Positions 7,477 through 18,440 are shown, counted from the first letter of the stretch. The stretch is 64,000 nucleotides of DNA from JAYFNU01 sp034933305 (GCA_034933305.1 JAYFNU010000019.1:1-64000); one strand, 5' to 3'. A program made the numbers and translations. Notes: generated by a model from the sequence alone, not told the origin.

Positions 7477-8112
7477 TTAAACGATCTCGACGATGTCGCC
7501 GTTGCGAAGGCCTGTGCTGTTTGCCTCGTCGAAGTCGAAATGGAGCTCCATGTCAAAATCCTTGCTGACGCGCACCCGGACGTTCTCGAAGATGACGGCG
7601 CGCTCCCCTGCGGTCCTGACGCGGACGACGTCGCCGCTCTTGAGCCCGTAGACGGCCGCCTGGGCGTCGGACAAATGGAGATGCCGCGCGGCGACGATGA
7701 CGCCGTTCGGGATCGTGATCTGGCCGCAGGGGCCCTCGATCGCGGCGCCGGGGGTGTCCTTCGTGTCGCCGGACATGCGCACGACCGGCTTGATGCCGAT
7801 CTTGAAGGCGTCGGAGGTGGACAGCTCGATCTGGGTCTCCCTGCGCTCGGGGCCCAGCACGCGGACCTTTTCGAGCCTGCCCTTCGGGCCGATGATCGTG
7901 ACGGTCTCCTCGCAGGCGAACTGCCCCGGCTGGGACAGCGCGCTCTTCGGCGTCAGCTTGTAGCCCGGCCCGAACAGCCGTTCGACATCCTGCCGCGTGA
8001 GATGCAGGTGGCGGTTGGAAACGGCGGCGGGCAAAAAGCCCTGCCCCGTCGTCTGCCTGACCGACAGGAGCGTCTCGATCGTCACTTTTCTTTGCAGTTC
8101 TTCTTTGGTCAT
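7477..8112 (-). CDS. pduL: phosphate propanoyl/acetyltransferase PduL, BMC type
   Basis: PduL converts acyl-CoA and phosphate to acyl phosphate and CoA, recycling CoA inside the shell. Both zinc-binding histidine motifs are clear, SNRHLHLT and AARHLHLS, in the two beta-barrel halves. I choose the ATG at 8112 (211 residues) because the promoter -10 box at 8147-8152 puts the transcript start near 8140, which would leave almost no leader for the in-frame ATG at 8133. The longer start adds seven residues (MESCGIG). It is the first gene of the BMC operon. Confidence 0.93.
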   Translation of the reverse strand: MTKEELQRKVTIETLLSVRQTTGQGFLPAAVSNRHLHLTRQDVERLFGPGYKLTPKSALSQPGQFACEETVTIIGPKGRLEKVRVLGPERRETQIELSTSDAFKIGIKPVVRMSGDTKDTPGAAIEGPCGQITIPNGVIVAARHLHLSDAQAAVYGLKSGDVVRVRTAGERAVIFENVRVRVSKDFDMELHFDFDEANSTGLRNGDIVEIV

Positions 8113-8145
8113 GCCAATCCCGCAGCTTTCCATACTTGTCTTCTA

Positions 8146-8174
8146 ATTATTACATTATTGAAAGTGCAAGTCAA
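8146..8174 (-). promoter_or_regulatory. sigma-A-type promoter of the BMC operon
   Basis: Read on the minus strand, TTGACT (8174-8169) is followed after 16 bp by TAATAA (8152-8147), overlapping AATAAT at a 17-bp spacing. It lies just before pduL in an AT-rich island within GC-rich DNA. No operator repeat or regulator gene is visible nearby, so the inducer cannot be named. Confidence 0.7.
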
Positions 8175-8197
8175 GACGTCACAACAGTTCAAATGCT

Positions 8198-8572
8198 CTA
8201 ATTTTTTGTGCTATTTTGTGCAGTTTTTTCCTCCAGCTCCCGCACGCGCTCCTCGAGCAGCGCGACGGATTGCACCAGTTTGCGGCTGCGGTCGCTGAGC
8301 TGGGAGACGATGGACGTCAGCGACAGCAGCAGCATGACCGTGAAGCCCGCGAACAGCAAAAACACGGCGTTGACCGGGTTGGAAACGCCGATGAGCGCCG
8401 AGCCGCGGAAGACGATCTCCGGGAACAGAAGGAAGAGCAGCAGCAGCAGGCCGCTGAGGATCCACAGCAGCGTATATTTGAGGATGATCGCCTCGCGCTT
8501 GAGCATGAAATAGAGGATCGCGTAATAGACGACGAGCCCGACGGCGAGAAAGATCCGTAAACTTGCTTCCAT
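8198..8572 (-). CDS. DUF2304 membrane protein
   Basis: A 124-residue protein with two or three membrane helices (about 5-22, 30-52 and 66-88) and a C-terminal coiled-coil (about 95-120, rich in E, R and L). This is the DUF2304 pattern. DUF2304 genes commonly sit next to a polyprenyl-phosphate GT2 transferase, as here, where only 2 bp separate them. It probably helps membrane placement of that transferase or moves its lipid-linked sugar; the biochemical role is unproven. It is the last gene of the glycan operon. Confidence 0.75.
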   Translation of the reverse strand: MEASLRIFLAVGLVVYYAILYFMLKREAIILKYTLLWILSGLLLLLFLLFPEIVFRGSALIGVSNPVNAVFLLFAGFTVMLLLSLTSIVSQLSDRSRKLVQSVALLEERVRELEEKTAQNSTKN

Positions 8573-8574
8573 GC

Positions 8575-9282
8575 CTATCCCCTCTTCTCCCGTTTTGTCT
8601 TGAAGCGCCCGAGGATGATCGCGAGCGATACCTTGAACATGAAGTAGGCCGAGTGCCACGGCTTGATGGACGAGCTGCCGCCCGCGCGCTCGCGCATGAC
8701 GACGGGGGCCTCCGCGACGGTGAAGCCCGCCAGCACGGCCGAGAGGATGGCCTCCGGCTCGGGGTAATCCTGCGCATAATGGCGGGCGAAGAACGCCGTC
8801 AGCTCCTTCGAGCAGGCGCGGAAGCCGCTCGTCGTGTCCGAGACGCGCGCGCCGCAGTTGATGAAGATGAGCCACTTGAGAAAGCGGATGCCGAAGCGGC
8901 GCATGAAGGAGGTCTGGAAGCCCTCCTTTTTGATGAAGCGCGAGCCGACGCACATGTCGCATTCGCCCCGCGCGACGGGCCCGACGATGGCTTCTATGTA
9001 AGCGGGGTCGTGCTGGCCGTCGCCGTCGAGCTGCACCGTGACGTCATAGCCGCGCTCCGCGGCGTAGCGGTAGCCCGTCTGCACGCCGCCGCCGATGCCG
9101 AGATTGACGGGCACGTCGATATAGCGGAAGCCGTTCTCCCGCAGCACGCGCCGCGTTCCGTCCGTCGAGCAGTCGTTGACGACGACATAGTCGCAGGCGG
9201 GCGCTTTGGCGCGCAGCTCCTCGACGACCGAACGGATGGCTTCCTCTTCGTTATAGGCCGGTATGATGACAAGCACTTTCAT
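8575..9282 (-). CDS. GT2 glycosyltransferase, polyprenyl-phosphate sugar transferase type
   Basis: A 235-residue family 2 transferase resembling dolichol/undecaprenyl-phosphate mannosyltransferases. It begins MKVLVIIPAYNEEE, has the nucleotide-sugar site around VVNDCSTDGT and the metal motif QLDGDGQHD. The C-terminus has one hydrophobic stretch (VSLAIIL) and a basic tail. The start is the ATG in the ATGA overlap with the upstream WbuB-like gene. It would load a sugar onto undecaprenyl phosphate for later transfer outside the membrane. The sugar donor is unknown. Confidence 0.88.
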   Translation of the reverse strand: MKVLVIIPAYNEEEAIRSVVEELRAKAPACDYVVVNDCSTDGTRRVLRENGFRYIDVPVNLGIGGGVQTGYRYAAERGYDVTVQLDGDGQHDPAYIEAIVGPVARGECDMCVGSRFIKKEGFQTSFMRRFGIRFLKWLIFINCGARVSDTTSGFRACSKELTAFFARHYAQDYPEPEAILSAVLAGFTVAEAPVVMRERAGGSSSIKPWHSAYFMFKVSLAIILGRFKTKREKRG

Positions 9283-10523
9283 CGGCATTTTCCGTAATCC
9301 TCTGTCGCTTTCTGAAGATAACCGCACAGCGCGTCGAGCTGCCGGTCTCGGTCAAAATGCTGCCCGCAGTAGGCGCGCCCGCGCGCGCCCATCGCTTTTC
9401 GTTCCTCTTTCGGCAGCGCGGCCATGCGCGCGAGCGCGTCGGCGAGCGCCTGCGCATCCCCCGCGGGAGCCGCAAAGCCGCAGTCCGCTTCGAGCACCGT
9501 CTGCGCGCCCGCGCCGTTCATAAAGGCGACGACGGGCAGACCGGCGTACATATAGGTCTGCAGCTTCGCCGGCACGGTGAGGTCGAGCACGCCGCTCTCC
9601 CTGAGCGAGACGAGCGCCGCGTCGCTCAGCCGCAGATAGTCCGGCACGGCGGCGCTGTCGACCCAGCCGGTAAAGACGAACCGCGCCTCGAGGCCGGCCG
9701 CGCGCACCTGCGCGCGCAGCGCCGGCAGCGCCGAGCCGTCGCCGACGATGAGAAATTTCACGCCGCCCGCCTGCGGCAGCGCGGCCGCCTCGGCGAGCTT
9801 TTCGAGGCCCTGCGCGACGCCGACGTTGCCGGCGAAGGCGACGACGGTATCCGCCGCGCCGAGGCCGAGCGACGCGCGCGTCACGCCGCCGCCCCCGCCC
9901 GCGCCCAGCGGCTCCGCATAATTCGGAAAGTATTCGATCGGCGCGGTCAGCCCCATCGAGCGCAGCTTCGGCTCGAAGCCGCGGGAGCTGACGAGCAGCA
10001 GATCCGCGCTTTTATAAAGCCAGCGGCTGAGCGCGAGGCTGCATCTTCTGAACAGCGTCCGGCGCCCGCCCTCGTCCATCCCGAGCAGCAGGAACATCGA
10101 ATCCGGCCAGATGTCGAGGATGTAGACGATGTTCGGGATGTGCATGCGGCGCGCGAACACCTTCGCGGGCAAAATCTTCGTCACCGGCGAGTTGTTGAAC
10201 ACGAACACCGCGTCGTAGCCGTTCCTGCGCAGATGCGGCAGGTGGAACAGGCTGTTGACGGCGAACGACGCGCAGTTGAGCACCCAGCGCAGCGGCGAGC
10301 CGTCGCCGCGCCGCACGACGCCCACGCGCTCGATGCGCACGCCGTCGTGCTCCCGCTCGCCGCGCGAAAACCACGAGTACCCGTCAAAGAACTTTCCGCC
10401 GGGCACGTTCGGCAGCGACGTGAGCACATCGACCTGATGTCCCCGCTCGACGAGGCCCTTCGCGATATCGTTGATCCGGAAATTTTCCGGATAAAAATAC
10501 TGAGAAACGACGAGGAGCTTCAT
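9279..10523 (-). CDS. GT4 glycosyltransferase, WbuB-like (L-FucNAc transferase candidate)
   Basis: A 414-residue GT-B family 4 transferase. The N-terminal domain begins MKLLVVSQYFYPENFRIND, typical of WbuB-like proteins. The C-terminal donor domain has VAFAGNVG, FTGWVD and the ESGVLDLTVPAKLQTYMYAG segment with the donor-binding pattern. It directly follows fnlC with an ATGA overlap. In E. coli O26 wbuB follows fnlABC, so transfer of L-FucNAc is the best guess, from context and overall resemblance. Confidence 0.82.
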   Translation of the reverse strand: MKLLVVSQYFYPENFRINDIAKGLVERGHQVDVLTSLPNVPGGKFFDGYSWFSRGEREHDGVRIERVGVVRRGDGSPLRWVLNCASFAVNSLFHLPHLRRNGYDAVFVFNNSPVTKILPAKVFARRMHIPNIVYILDIWPDSMFLLLGMDEGGRRTLFRRCSLALSRWLYKSADLLLVSSRGFEPKLRSMGLTAPIEYFPNYAEPLGAGGGGGVTRASLGLGAADTVVAFAGNVGVAQGLEKLAEAAALPQAGGVKFLIVGDGSALPALRAQVRAAGLEARFVFTGWVDSAAVPDYLRLSDAALVSLRESGVLDLTVPAKLQTYMYAGLPVVAFMNGAGAQTVLEADCGFAAPAGDAQALADALARMAALPKEERKAMGARGRAYCGQHFDRDRQLDALCGYLQKATEDYGKCR

Positions 10524-11653
10524 TTCTTCTTCCAGATGTCGGCGTTGATGAGCTTCGTATAGCTCTCGATGATCTTGACGACCTTGACCGAGACGTTGGT
10601 GTCGGTATAATCCGGCACGGGCGCGACGGGCTCGCTGTTCTCGAACATCGACACGCACAGGGAGATGGCCGAGACGATGTCGTCCTCCCTGATGCCGCCG
10701 ATGACGACGGTCCCCTTGTCGAGCACCTCCGGGCGCTCCGTCGACGTGCGGATGAGCACGCCGGGGAAGCCGAGCATCGCGCTCTCCTCCGACAGCGTGC
10801 CGGAGTCGGACAGCACGCAGTAGGCGTGCTTCTGCAGCTTGTTGTAGTCGAAGAAGCCGAAGGGCTTGAGATTGCGCACGTTCGGCTCGAACCGGAAGCC
10901 GCGGTCGGTGATGCGCTTGAGGCTGCGCGGATGCGTCGAATAGATGACGGGCATGCCGTAGCGCTTCGCGACGGCGTTGATGGCGTTCATGAGGCTGTAG
11001 AAATTCTCCTCGAGATCGACGTTCTCCTCGCGGTGCGCCGACACGAGGATGTACTTCTTCGCTTCGAGCCCGAGCTCGGCGAGCACATTGCTCGTGTCGA
11101 TGGCGTCGGCGTTCTTTTCGAGCACCTCCCGCATGGGCGAGCCGGTCACGTAGATGTACTGGCCCCGCAGGCCCTCCGACAGCAGATAGCGGCGGGAGTG
11201 CTCCGTGTAGGGCAGATTGACGTCGCTGATGTGGTCGACGATGCGGCGGTTGGTCTCCTCCGGCACGTTCTCGTCGAAGCAGCGGTTGCCCGCCTCCATA
11301 TGGAAGATCGGGATCTTCAGCCGCTTCGCGGAGATCGCCGCGAGCGCCGAGTTGGTGTCGCCGAGGATGAGCAGCGCGTCGGGGCGCTCCTTCGCGAGCA
11401 CGGCGTAGCTCTTCGCGATGATGTTGCCCATCGTCTCGCCGAGATCACCGCCCGCCGCGTCGAGGTAATAGTCGGGCGCGCGCAGGCCGAGATCATCGAA
11501 AAAGACCTGGTTGAGCGAGTAGTCGTAATTCTGCCCGGTGTGGACGAGCTTGTGGTCGAAATATCTGTCGCAGCATTTGATGACCTCGGACAGGCGGATG
11601 ATCTCCGGCCGCGTGCCGATGACGGTCATGACCTTGAGTTTTGATTTTTCCAT
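10520..11653 (-). CDS. fnlC: UDP-N-acetyl-sugar 2-epimerase, FnlC/CapG type
   Basis: A 377-residue non-hydrolysing 2-epimerase of the WecB fold. VIGTRPEIIR near the start, LGDTNSAL, the HMEAGNRCF segment, SAHREEN and SDSGTLSEE are conserved. Within the fnlA-fnlB-fnlC set, this enzyme would make UDP-L-FucNAc from the talose isomer. The AGNRCF variant rather than AGLRT is the pattern I associate with this subfamily, and the two upstream genes agree. Confidence 0.88.
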   Translation of the reverse strand: MEKSKLKVMTVIGTRPEIIRLSEVIKCCDRYFDHKLVHTGQNYDYSLNQVFFDDLGLRAPDYYLDAAGGDLGETMGNIIAKSYAVLAKERPDALLILGDTNSALAAISAKRLKIPIFHMEAGNRCFDENVPEETNRRIVDHISDVNLPYTEHSRRYLLSEGLRGQYIYVTGSPMREVLEKNADAIDTSNVLAELGLEAKKYILVSAHREENVDLEENFYSLMNAINAVAKRYGMPVIYSTHPRSLKRITDRGFRFEPNVRNLKPFGFFDYNKLQKHAYCVLSDSGTLSEESAMLGFPGVLIRTSTERPEVLDKGTVVIGGIREDDIVSAISLCVSMFENSEPVAPVPDYTDTNVSVKVVKIIESYTKLINADIWKKK

Positions 11654-12772
11654 TCAGACCTCCGCGGGATAGGTGTCGGGCCGCGCCGGATCGAACGGCT
11701 CGTTGGCCCAGATGAGCGTGACGAGCTCGCGGTCGGCGGACGTGTTGGTGATCGAGTGCGTGTATCCGGGCGGGATGTCGATGACCGTGGGCGTCTCGCC
11801 CGACGTGCGGTATTCGACGACGCCCGTCTCGTCGATCTTGCGCAGGCGCGTCGACGCTTCGCCGCTGACGACGATGAATTTTTCCGTCTTCGTGTGGTGC
11901 CAGTGGTTGCCGCGCGTGATGCCCGGCGCCGTCGTCGAAACGGAGAACTGGCCGAGCTCGGCGGTCTTGAAAAGCTCCGCGAACAGCCCGCGCGCGTCGG
12001 CATGCTTCACCGGCGCATAGGCGAAGGCGTCCGTCGGCAGATAGCTGAGATAGGTCGAATACAGCGCCTTGTCAAGGCCCGTGAGCGCCGGCATGACGAG
12101 CGTGTCGCGCACGGCGCGGAATTCGGCGATCTTGTCGGCGATGTACTGCAGCGGCGCGGTATATGCCGTCGGGACGTAGCAGTAGCCGTCGGCGCGGGGC
12201 AGCAGCTCCCCGTCGACGGCCGCGCGCACGGCGGCGACGACGTCGTCGATGTAGACGAGCGTCATGATGCGCTCGGGCTCGTTGACCTGGATGGGCAGGC
12301 CGCGCGCGATATTGTAGCAGAACGTCGCGACGGCGCTGTTGTAGTTGGGCCGGCACCACTTGCCGAATACATTCGGCAGCCGGAAGACGTACACGGGGAC
12401 CTTCTGCACGCGCCCGTAGCTGAACAGCACCTCTTCCCCCTCGCGCTTGCTGCGCCCGTAGGGGTTGTCGAACGCCGCCTGCACGGAGGACGTCATGACG
12501 ACGGGCACCGCGTTGCCGAGCTCCGCGAGCTCCGAGACGACGTCGCCCGTGAAGCCGGCGTTGCCCGTGCGGAACTCGCTGTCGTCCTTCGGGCGGTTGA
12601 CGCCCGCGAAATGCACGACCACGTCGCACGCGCCGAGGTATTCCCGCAGCTGCTCGGCGCTCGTTTCAACGTCGGCGCGCAGCAGCGCGTAGCGGTCGGG
12701 GAATCTCGACAGCTCGCAGCAGAAATTGCGGCCGATGAAGCCGTTCGCGCCTGTGACGAGTACCTTTTTCAT
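11654..12772 (-). CDS. fnlB: FnlB/CapF-type bifunctional reductase-epimerase
   Basis: A 372-residue protein with an N-terminal NAD(P)-binding SDR domain (VTGANGFIGRN at about 6-16, YGRSK with the catalytic Tyr and Lys) and a C-terminal cupin (from about 260) with HWHHTKTEKF providing metal ligands. This two-domain layout is diagnostic of CapF/WbjC, which performs 3-epimerisation and C4 reduction in UDP-L-FucNAc synthesis. It abuts fnlC directly. Confidence 0.92.
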   Translation of the reverse strand: MKKVLVTGANGFIGRNFCCELSRFPDRYALLRADVETSAEQLREYLGACDVVVHFAGVNRPKDDSEFRTGNAGFTGDVVSELAELGNAVPVVMTSSVQAAFDNPYGRSKREGEEVLFSYGRVQKVPVYVFRLPNVFGKWCRPNYNSAVATFCYNIARGLPIQVNEPERIMTLVYIDDVVAAVRAAVDGELLPRADGYCYVPTAYTAPLQYIADKIAEFRAVRDTLVMPALTGLDKALYSTYLSYLPTDAFAYAPVKHADARGLFAELFKTAELGQFSVSTTAPGITRGNHWHHTKTEKFIVVSGEASTRLRKIDETGVVEYRTSGETPTVIDIPPGYTHSITNTSADRELVTLIWANEPFDPARPDTYPAEV

Positions 12773-12775
12773 GGC

Positions 12776-13849
12776 TCACACAAGTCCTTTTTCGTGTTCG
12801 TTCTCGCCCTCGAGCTGCGCCTGGATATACGGCAGCTTCAGCAGGATCTTCTTGACGCCCTCGACGTCGAGCAGCTCCTGATTGGACGTGTAGTCGTGCA
12901 GCTCGGTGACGTCGGCGTTGCCCGTGTCGACGTATTTCGCGTAGTTGAGGTCGCGCGTGTCGTTGAAGATGCGGTAGAAGTTGTCCACCCGCTCGGCGTG
13001 CACGAGCTCCTCGCGGTTGATGAGCGTCTCGTGCTTTTTCTCGCCGTGGCGCGTGCCGATGACGCGCACCTTGCTGCCCTTCGCGCCGAAGATCTCGATG
13101 ATCGCCTCGGCGAGGTCCTTGATGGTCGACGCCGGCGCGGTCGGGATGAAGGTCTCGCCCTGGCGGCCGTTGAGGAACGCGAACAGCACGAGGTCGACCG
13201 CCTCGTCGAGCGACATGAGGAAGCGCGTCATGCCGGGATCGGTGATCGTGATGTCGCGGCCGGCTTTGATCTGGTCGACGAACAGCGGGATGACCGAGCC
13301 GCGCGACGCCATGACGTTGCCGTAGCGCGTGATGTTGTAGACGGTGCCGTTGTCGCCGACGTTGCGGGCGTAGGCGCGCACGACCTTTTCGGCGACCGCC
13401 TTCGTCATGCCCATCGTGTTGATGGGATAGACGGCCTTGTCCGTCGACAGCAGCACAAAGCGGCTGACGCCGTTGTTGTACGCCGCGCGGATGGCGTTGT
13501 CGGTGCCCATGACGTTGGTGCGCACCGCTTCCATCGGGTAGAACTCGCACGACGGCACCTGCTTGAGCGCCGCGGCGTGGAAAACGTAATCGACGCCGGC
13601 CATCGCCTGGTTGATGCTCTCGTAATCGCGCACGTCGCCGATGTAGAACTTGACCTTGTCGTTCTGCAGCTTCTGGCGCATGTCGTCCTGCTTCTTCTCG
13701 TCGCGCGAGAAGATGCGGATCTCCTTTAAGCCGGAGCCGAGGAACCGGCGCAGCACGGCGTTGCCGAACGAGCCCGTGCCGCCGGTGATGAGCAGCGTTT
13801 TCCCGTCGAATTCGGGGCCGACCTTTTTGTCTATATTTTCAACAAGCAT
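12776..13849 (-). CDS. fnlA: UDP-GlcNAc 4,6-dehydratase/5-epimerase, FnlA/CapE type
   Basis: A 357-residue soluble SDR enzyme, the first step from UDP-GlcNAc towards UDP-L-FucNAc. ITGGTGSFGN is the cofactor loop, and STDKAVYP with MGMTK shows the Met-x3-Lys variant of the SDR catalytic pair known in this family. The C-terminal GTRHGEKKHETL segment is family-typical. The ATG at 13849 follows an AGAGAG-type ribosome site. It is upstream of fnlB in the same operon. Confidence 0.93.
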   Translation of the reverse strand: MLVENIDKKVGPEFDGKTLLITGGTGSFGNAVLRRFLGSGLKEIRIFSRDEKKQDDMRQKLQNDKVKFYIGDVRDYESINQAMAGVDYVFHAAALKQVPSCEFYPMEAVRTNVMGTDNAIRAAYNNGVSRFVLLSTDKAVYPINTMGMTKAVAEKVVRAYARNVGDNGTVYNITRYGNVMASRGSVIPLFVDQIKAGRDITITDPGMTRFLMSLDEAVDLVLFAFLNGRQGETFIPTAPASTIKDLAEAIIEIFGAKGSKVRVIGTRHGEKKHETLINREELVHAERVDNFYRIFNDTRDLNYAKYVDTGNADVTELHDYTSNQELLDVEGVKKILLKLPYIQAQLEGENEHEKGLV

Positions 13850-13877
13850 TTTTCTCTCTCCTCTTGTATGATATGCG

Positions 13878-14444
13878 TTATTTTTCGCCGAACAGGCGGC
13901 GGCAGGCCTCTTTGTAGGACGGCTGCGCGAGATCCTTCGGCGACAGCGTGAGCGGCGCGCCGCAGTCGGGCCACGCGACGCCGACGTCCGGGTCGTCGTA
14001 CCGCACGCCGAGCTCGTCGCCGGGCGCGTACAGCCGCGTGCATTTGTAGCAGAATTCCGCCGTGTCGGACAGCACGAGGAAGCCGTGCGCAAAGCCCTCG
14101 GGGATGTAGAACTGCCGGCGGTTGGCCGCGGACAGCGTCACGCCGTACCACCGCCCGAGCGTCGGGCTGTCCCTGCGCATGTCGACGGCGACGTCGAAGA
14201 CCTCGCCGCTGACCGCGCGCACGAGCTTGCCCTGGGGGTTGCCGACCTGCATGTGCAGCCCGCGCAGCACGCCGCGCCGGCTCATCGACTGGTTGTCCTG
14301 CACGAACGTCATCGACAGGCCCGCGTCGGCGAACTCTCTGCGGTTGTACGTCTCCATGAAATAGCCGCGCTCGTCGCCGAACGCGCCCGTCTCGATGACG
14401 GTCAGCCCTTCGATGCCCGTCGGCAGAAACGTGAATTTTCCCAT
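13878..14444 (-). CDS. rmlC: dTDP-4-dehydrorhamnose 3,5-epimerase family protein
   Basis: A 188-residue cupin of the RmlC family. GAFGDERGYFMETY, NQSMSRRGVLRGLHMQ with the catalytic His region, and IPEGFAHGFLVLSD are all conserved. RmlA, RmlB and RmlD are not in this window, so either they lie elsewhere or this epimerase serves a different 4-keto sugar made by the neighbouring dehydratases. The fold is certain; the rhamnose role is tentative. Confidence 0.88.
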   Translation of the reverse strand: MGKFTFLPTGIEGLTVIETGAFGDERGYFMETYNRREFADAGLSMTFVQDNQSMSRRGVLRGLHMQVGNPQGKLVRAVSGEVFDVAVDMRRDSPTLGRWYGVTLSAANRRQFYIPEGFAHGFLVLSDTAEFCYKCTRLYAPGDELGVRYDDPDVGVAWPDCGAPLTLSPKDLAQPSYKEACRRLFGEK

Positions 14445-14451
14445 TTTTTCT

Positions 14452-15138
14452 CTACTCCTTTGCGACGGCGAACACCGTGCGGAACATGATCCGGATATCG
14501 CCGAAAAGACAGAACTCCCGCAGATAGCGGAGGTTGTACGCCATCTTGGCGGGCAGGATCTGCTCGACGTACACGCGGTCGGGATCGGCGGCGTTCTCGA
14601 GCAGCCGCGCCTCATCCTTATAAGCGATGCTCGCGGGCGAGGTGATCCCCGCGCGCAGCAGCAGCGTCGCCCGCATCTCGTCGGTGTACGCGGCGACGTA
14701 TTTCGGAACCTCGGGGCGGGTGCCGACAAAGGTCATGTCGCCCGCGAAGACGTTGAGCAGCTGCGGCAGCTCGTCGAGCCGCGTGCGGCGCAGAAACGCG
14801 CCGACGCGCGTGACGCGCGGGTCGTCCCCCACCGTCACGAGCGGGCCGATGCGGTCGGCGCCGGCGACCATCGAGCGGAATTTGAAGATGCGGAACTCCC
14901 GCATGTATCTCGTCACGCGGACCTGCCGGTAAAACACGGGGCCGCGGCTGCCGCATTTGACGGCGGCGGCGAGTCCCGCGAGCAGCGGGCTGAGCAATAC
15001 GAGCAGCGCGCCGCTGAGCGCGATGTCGAACGCGCGCTTGAAAAAGAGCGCGGCGCGCCGCTTCTGCAGAAGCTGCCAGTAGGTCAGCACGCCGTCGCAG
15101 CGCATCGCCGCGGGCAAGTGCGCAAAGCCGTCAGACAT
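14452..15138 (-). CDS. polyprenyl-phosphate phosphoglycosyl transferase (PglC type)
   Basis: A 228-residue monotopic phosphoglycosyl transferase that starts glycan assembly by moving a sugar-phosphate to undecaprenyl phosphate. It has one re-entrant hydrophobic segment (about 33-58), then FKFRSM, the catalytic Asp-Glu pair in RTRLDELPQLLN and the GTRPEVPKYV motif. Its short length matches PglC rather than the long WbaP/WcaJ enzymes. With the adjacent PglF- and PglE-like genes it suggests a bacillosamine-type first sugar. Confidence 0.9.
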   Translation of the reverse strand: MSDGFAHLPAAMRCDGVLTYWQLLQKRRAALFFKRAFDIALSGALLVLLSPLLAGLAAAVKCGSRGPVFYRQVRVTRYMREFRIFKFRSMVAGADRIGPLVTVGDDPRVTRVGAFLRRTRLDELPQLLNVFAGDMTFVGTRPEVPKYVAAYTDEMRATLLLRAGITSPASIAYKDEARLLENAADPDRVYVEQILPAKMAYNLRYLREFCLFGDIRIMFRTVFAVAKE

Positions 15139-16347
15139 ACGCCTGCCCCTTGTGCGCGCGCACCGCGGCGAGACAGGAATTGGCGGCGAAATCGATCATG
15201 TCGTCGGTCAGCAGCGTGTGCAGCGGCAGCGTGATCTCGTTGCGGTAAAAATCGAAGGCGTTCGGATAATCCCGGATGTCGAAGCCGAGGTTCCTGTAGG
15301 CCGTCATCATGGGCAGCGGCTTGTAATGCACGTTCGCGCACACGCCGTCGCGCGCCATGTCCTCGATGATCGCGCCGCGCGTTTCCACGTTCGCGCCGCG
15401 CACGCGGGTGATGTACAAATGGTGGCTGCCGTAAAAATCGGCGCCCTCGTGGCAGACGGGCGCGACATCGGTGCCGTCGAAAAATTCATTGTAGCGCGCG
15501 ACCATCTCGGCGCGGCGCGCGAGCATCTCGTCGTAGCGCTCAAGCTGGGCGAGGCCGATGGCCGCCATGATATCGGTCATGTTGCACTTGTAGCCGGGCA
15601 GCAGGATGTCGTATTCCCACGCGCCGAGCTTCGTCTTCGCGAGCGCGTCCTTGTTCTGGCCGTGCAGCGCGAGCAGCATGAACTGCGCGTAGAGCTCGTC
15701 CGCGCCGATGTCCCCGATGCCGCTGAAGCAGACCGCGCCGCCCTCCGCCGTCGTGAGGTTCTTGACGGCGTGGAAGGAGAAGCAGGCGAAATCGGGATAC
15801 CGCGCGACGCTCTTTCCTTTATAGGTGGCGCCGAAGGAATGGGCGCAGTCCCCGACGACGGCGATGCGTCCGAGCTGCGTCTGCACCTCGTTCGCGGGGC
15901 GGAAAAGCTGCTTCTTCGCGGCCAGCGCCGCGAGCAGCGCGTCGTAATCGCAGGGGACGCCGCCGATATCGACGGGGATGACGGCCTTCGTGCGCGGCGT
16001 GACGGCCGCGGCGACCGCCGCGGGGGACATGAACAGGCTGTCCTTTTCGACGTCGACAAAGACGATCTTCGCGCCGACGTGCTCGATGACCGCGGCGGAC
16101 GCCGAAAAGGTGTAGGGCGTCGTGATGACCTCGTCGCCGGGGCCGACGCCGAGCACGCGCAGCGCGAGCTCCATGGCCGCCGTGCCGGAGGACAGGCAGA
16201 CCGTGCGCTCCACGCCGCAGTACGCGGAGATCTTTTTCTCGAATTCCTTGGACAGCGGGCCCGTCGTGATCCATCCGGACTCCAGCACCCGCCGCACGTA
16301 TTCGGCTTCGTTGCCGCGCATGTCGGGCGGCGAAAACGGTATCTTCA

Positions 16348-16348
<1 letters not shown>
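15131..16348 (-). CDS. DegT/DnrJ/EryC1/StrS family sugar aminotransferase
   Basis: A 405-residue PLP enzyme that aminates a 4-keto nucleotide sugar. The PLP lysine is in FSFHAVKNLTTAEGG, with GTAAMELAL and VIPVDIGG upstream. It follows the PglF-like dehydratase in a TGATG stop-start overlap, so it probably acts as PglE/PseC-like UDP-4-keto-6-deoxy-HexNAc transaminase. The ATG at 16348 is preferred over a GTG one codon upstream. No PglD-type acetyltransferase gene follows. Confidence 0.92.
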
Positions 16349-18234
<1,886 letters not shown>

Positions 18235-18266
18235 ACGCCCTCCCGTTCGCCCTATTGTATTTTATT

Positions 18267-18295
18267 ATTATACTGATCCGATGCGAAATAATCAA
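18267..18295 (-). promoter_or_regulatory. sigma-A promoter of the glycan operon
   Basis: On the minus strand TTGATT (18295-18290) is followed after exactly 17 bp by TATAAT (18272-18267), about 35 bp before the PglF-like start codon, which has a GGGAGG ribosome site. Confidence 0.8.
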
Positions 18296-18382
18296 CCGCC
18301 CGCGCAGACGTTCCCTTTTCCCATTGTATTGTCGCATCGGGCGAAATCATCGGCCGCGGCGCGCGCTTTCGCGCGGGGCGCG

Positions 18383-18411
18383 TTGTATTCGGGGCGCGTT
18401 TGTTTTATAAT
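18383..18411 (+). promoter_or_regulatory. sigma-A promoter of the flavodoxin-ferredoxin gene
   Basis: TTGTAT (18383-18388), a 17-bp spacer and TATAAT (18406-18411) lie 29 bp before the ATG. It is divergent from the glycan operon promoter, about 90 bp away. Confidence 0.75.
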
Positions 18412-18440
18412 GACGAAAAACACAGAAAGAGGCATTTCGC

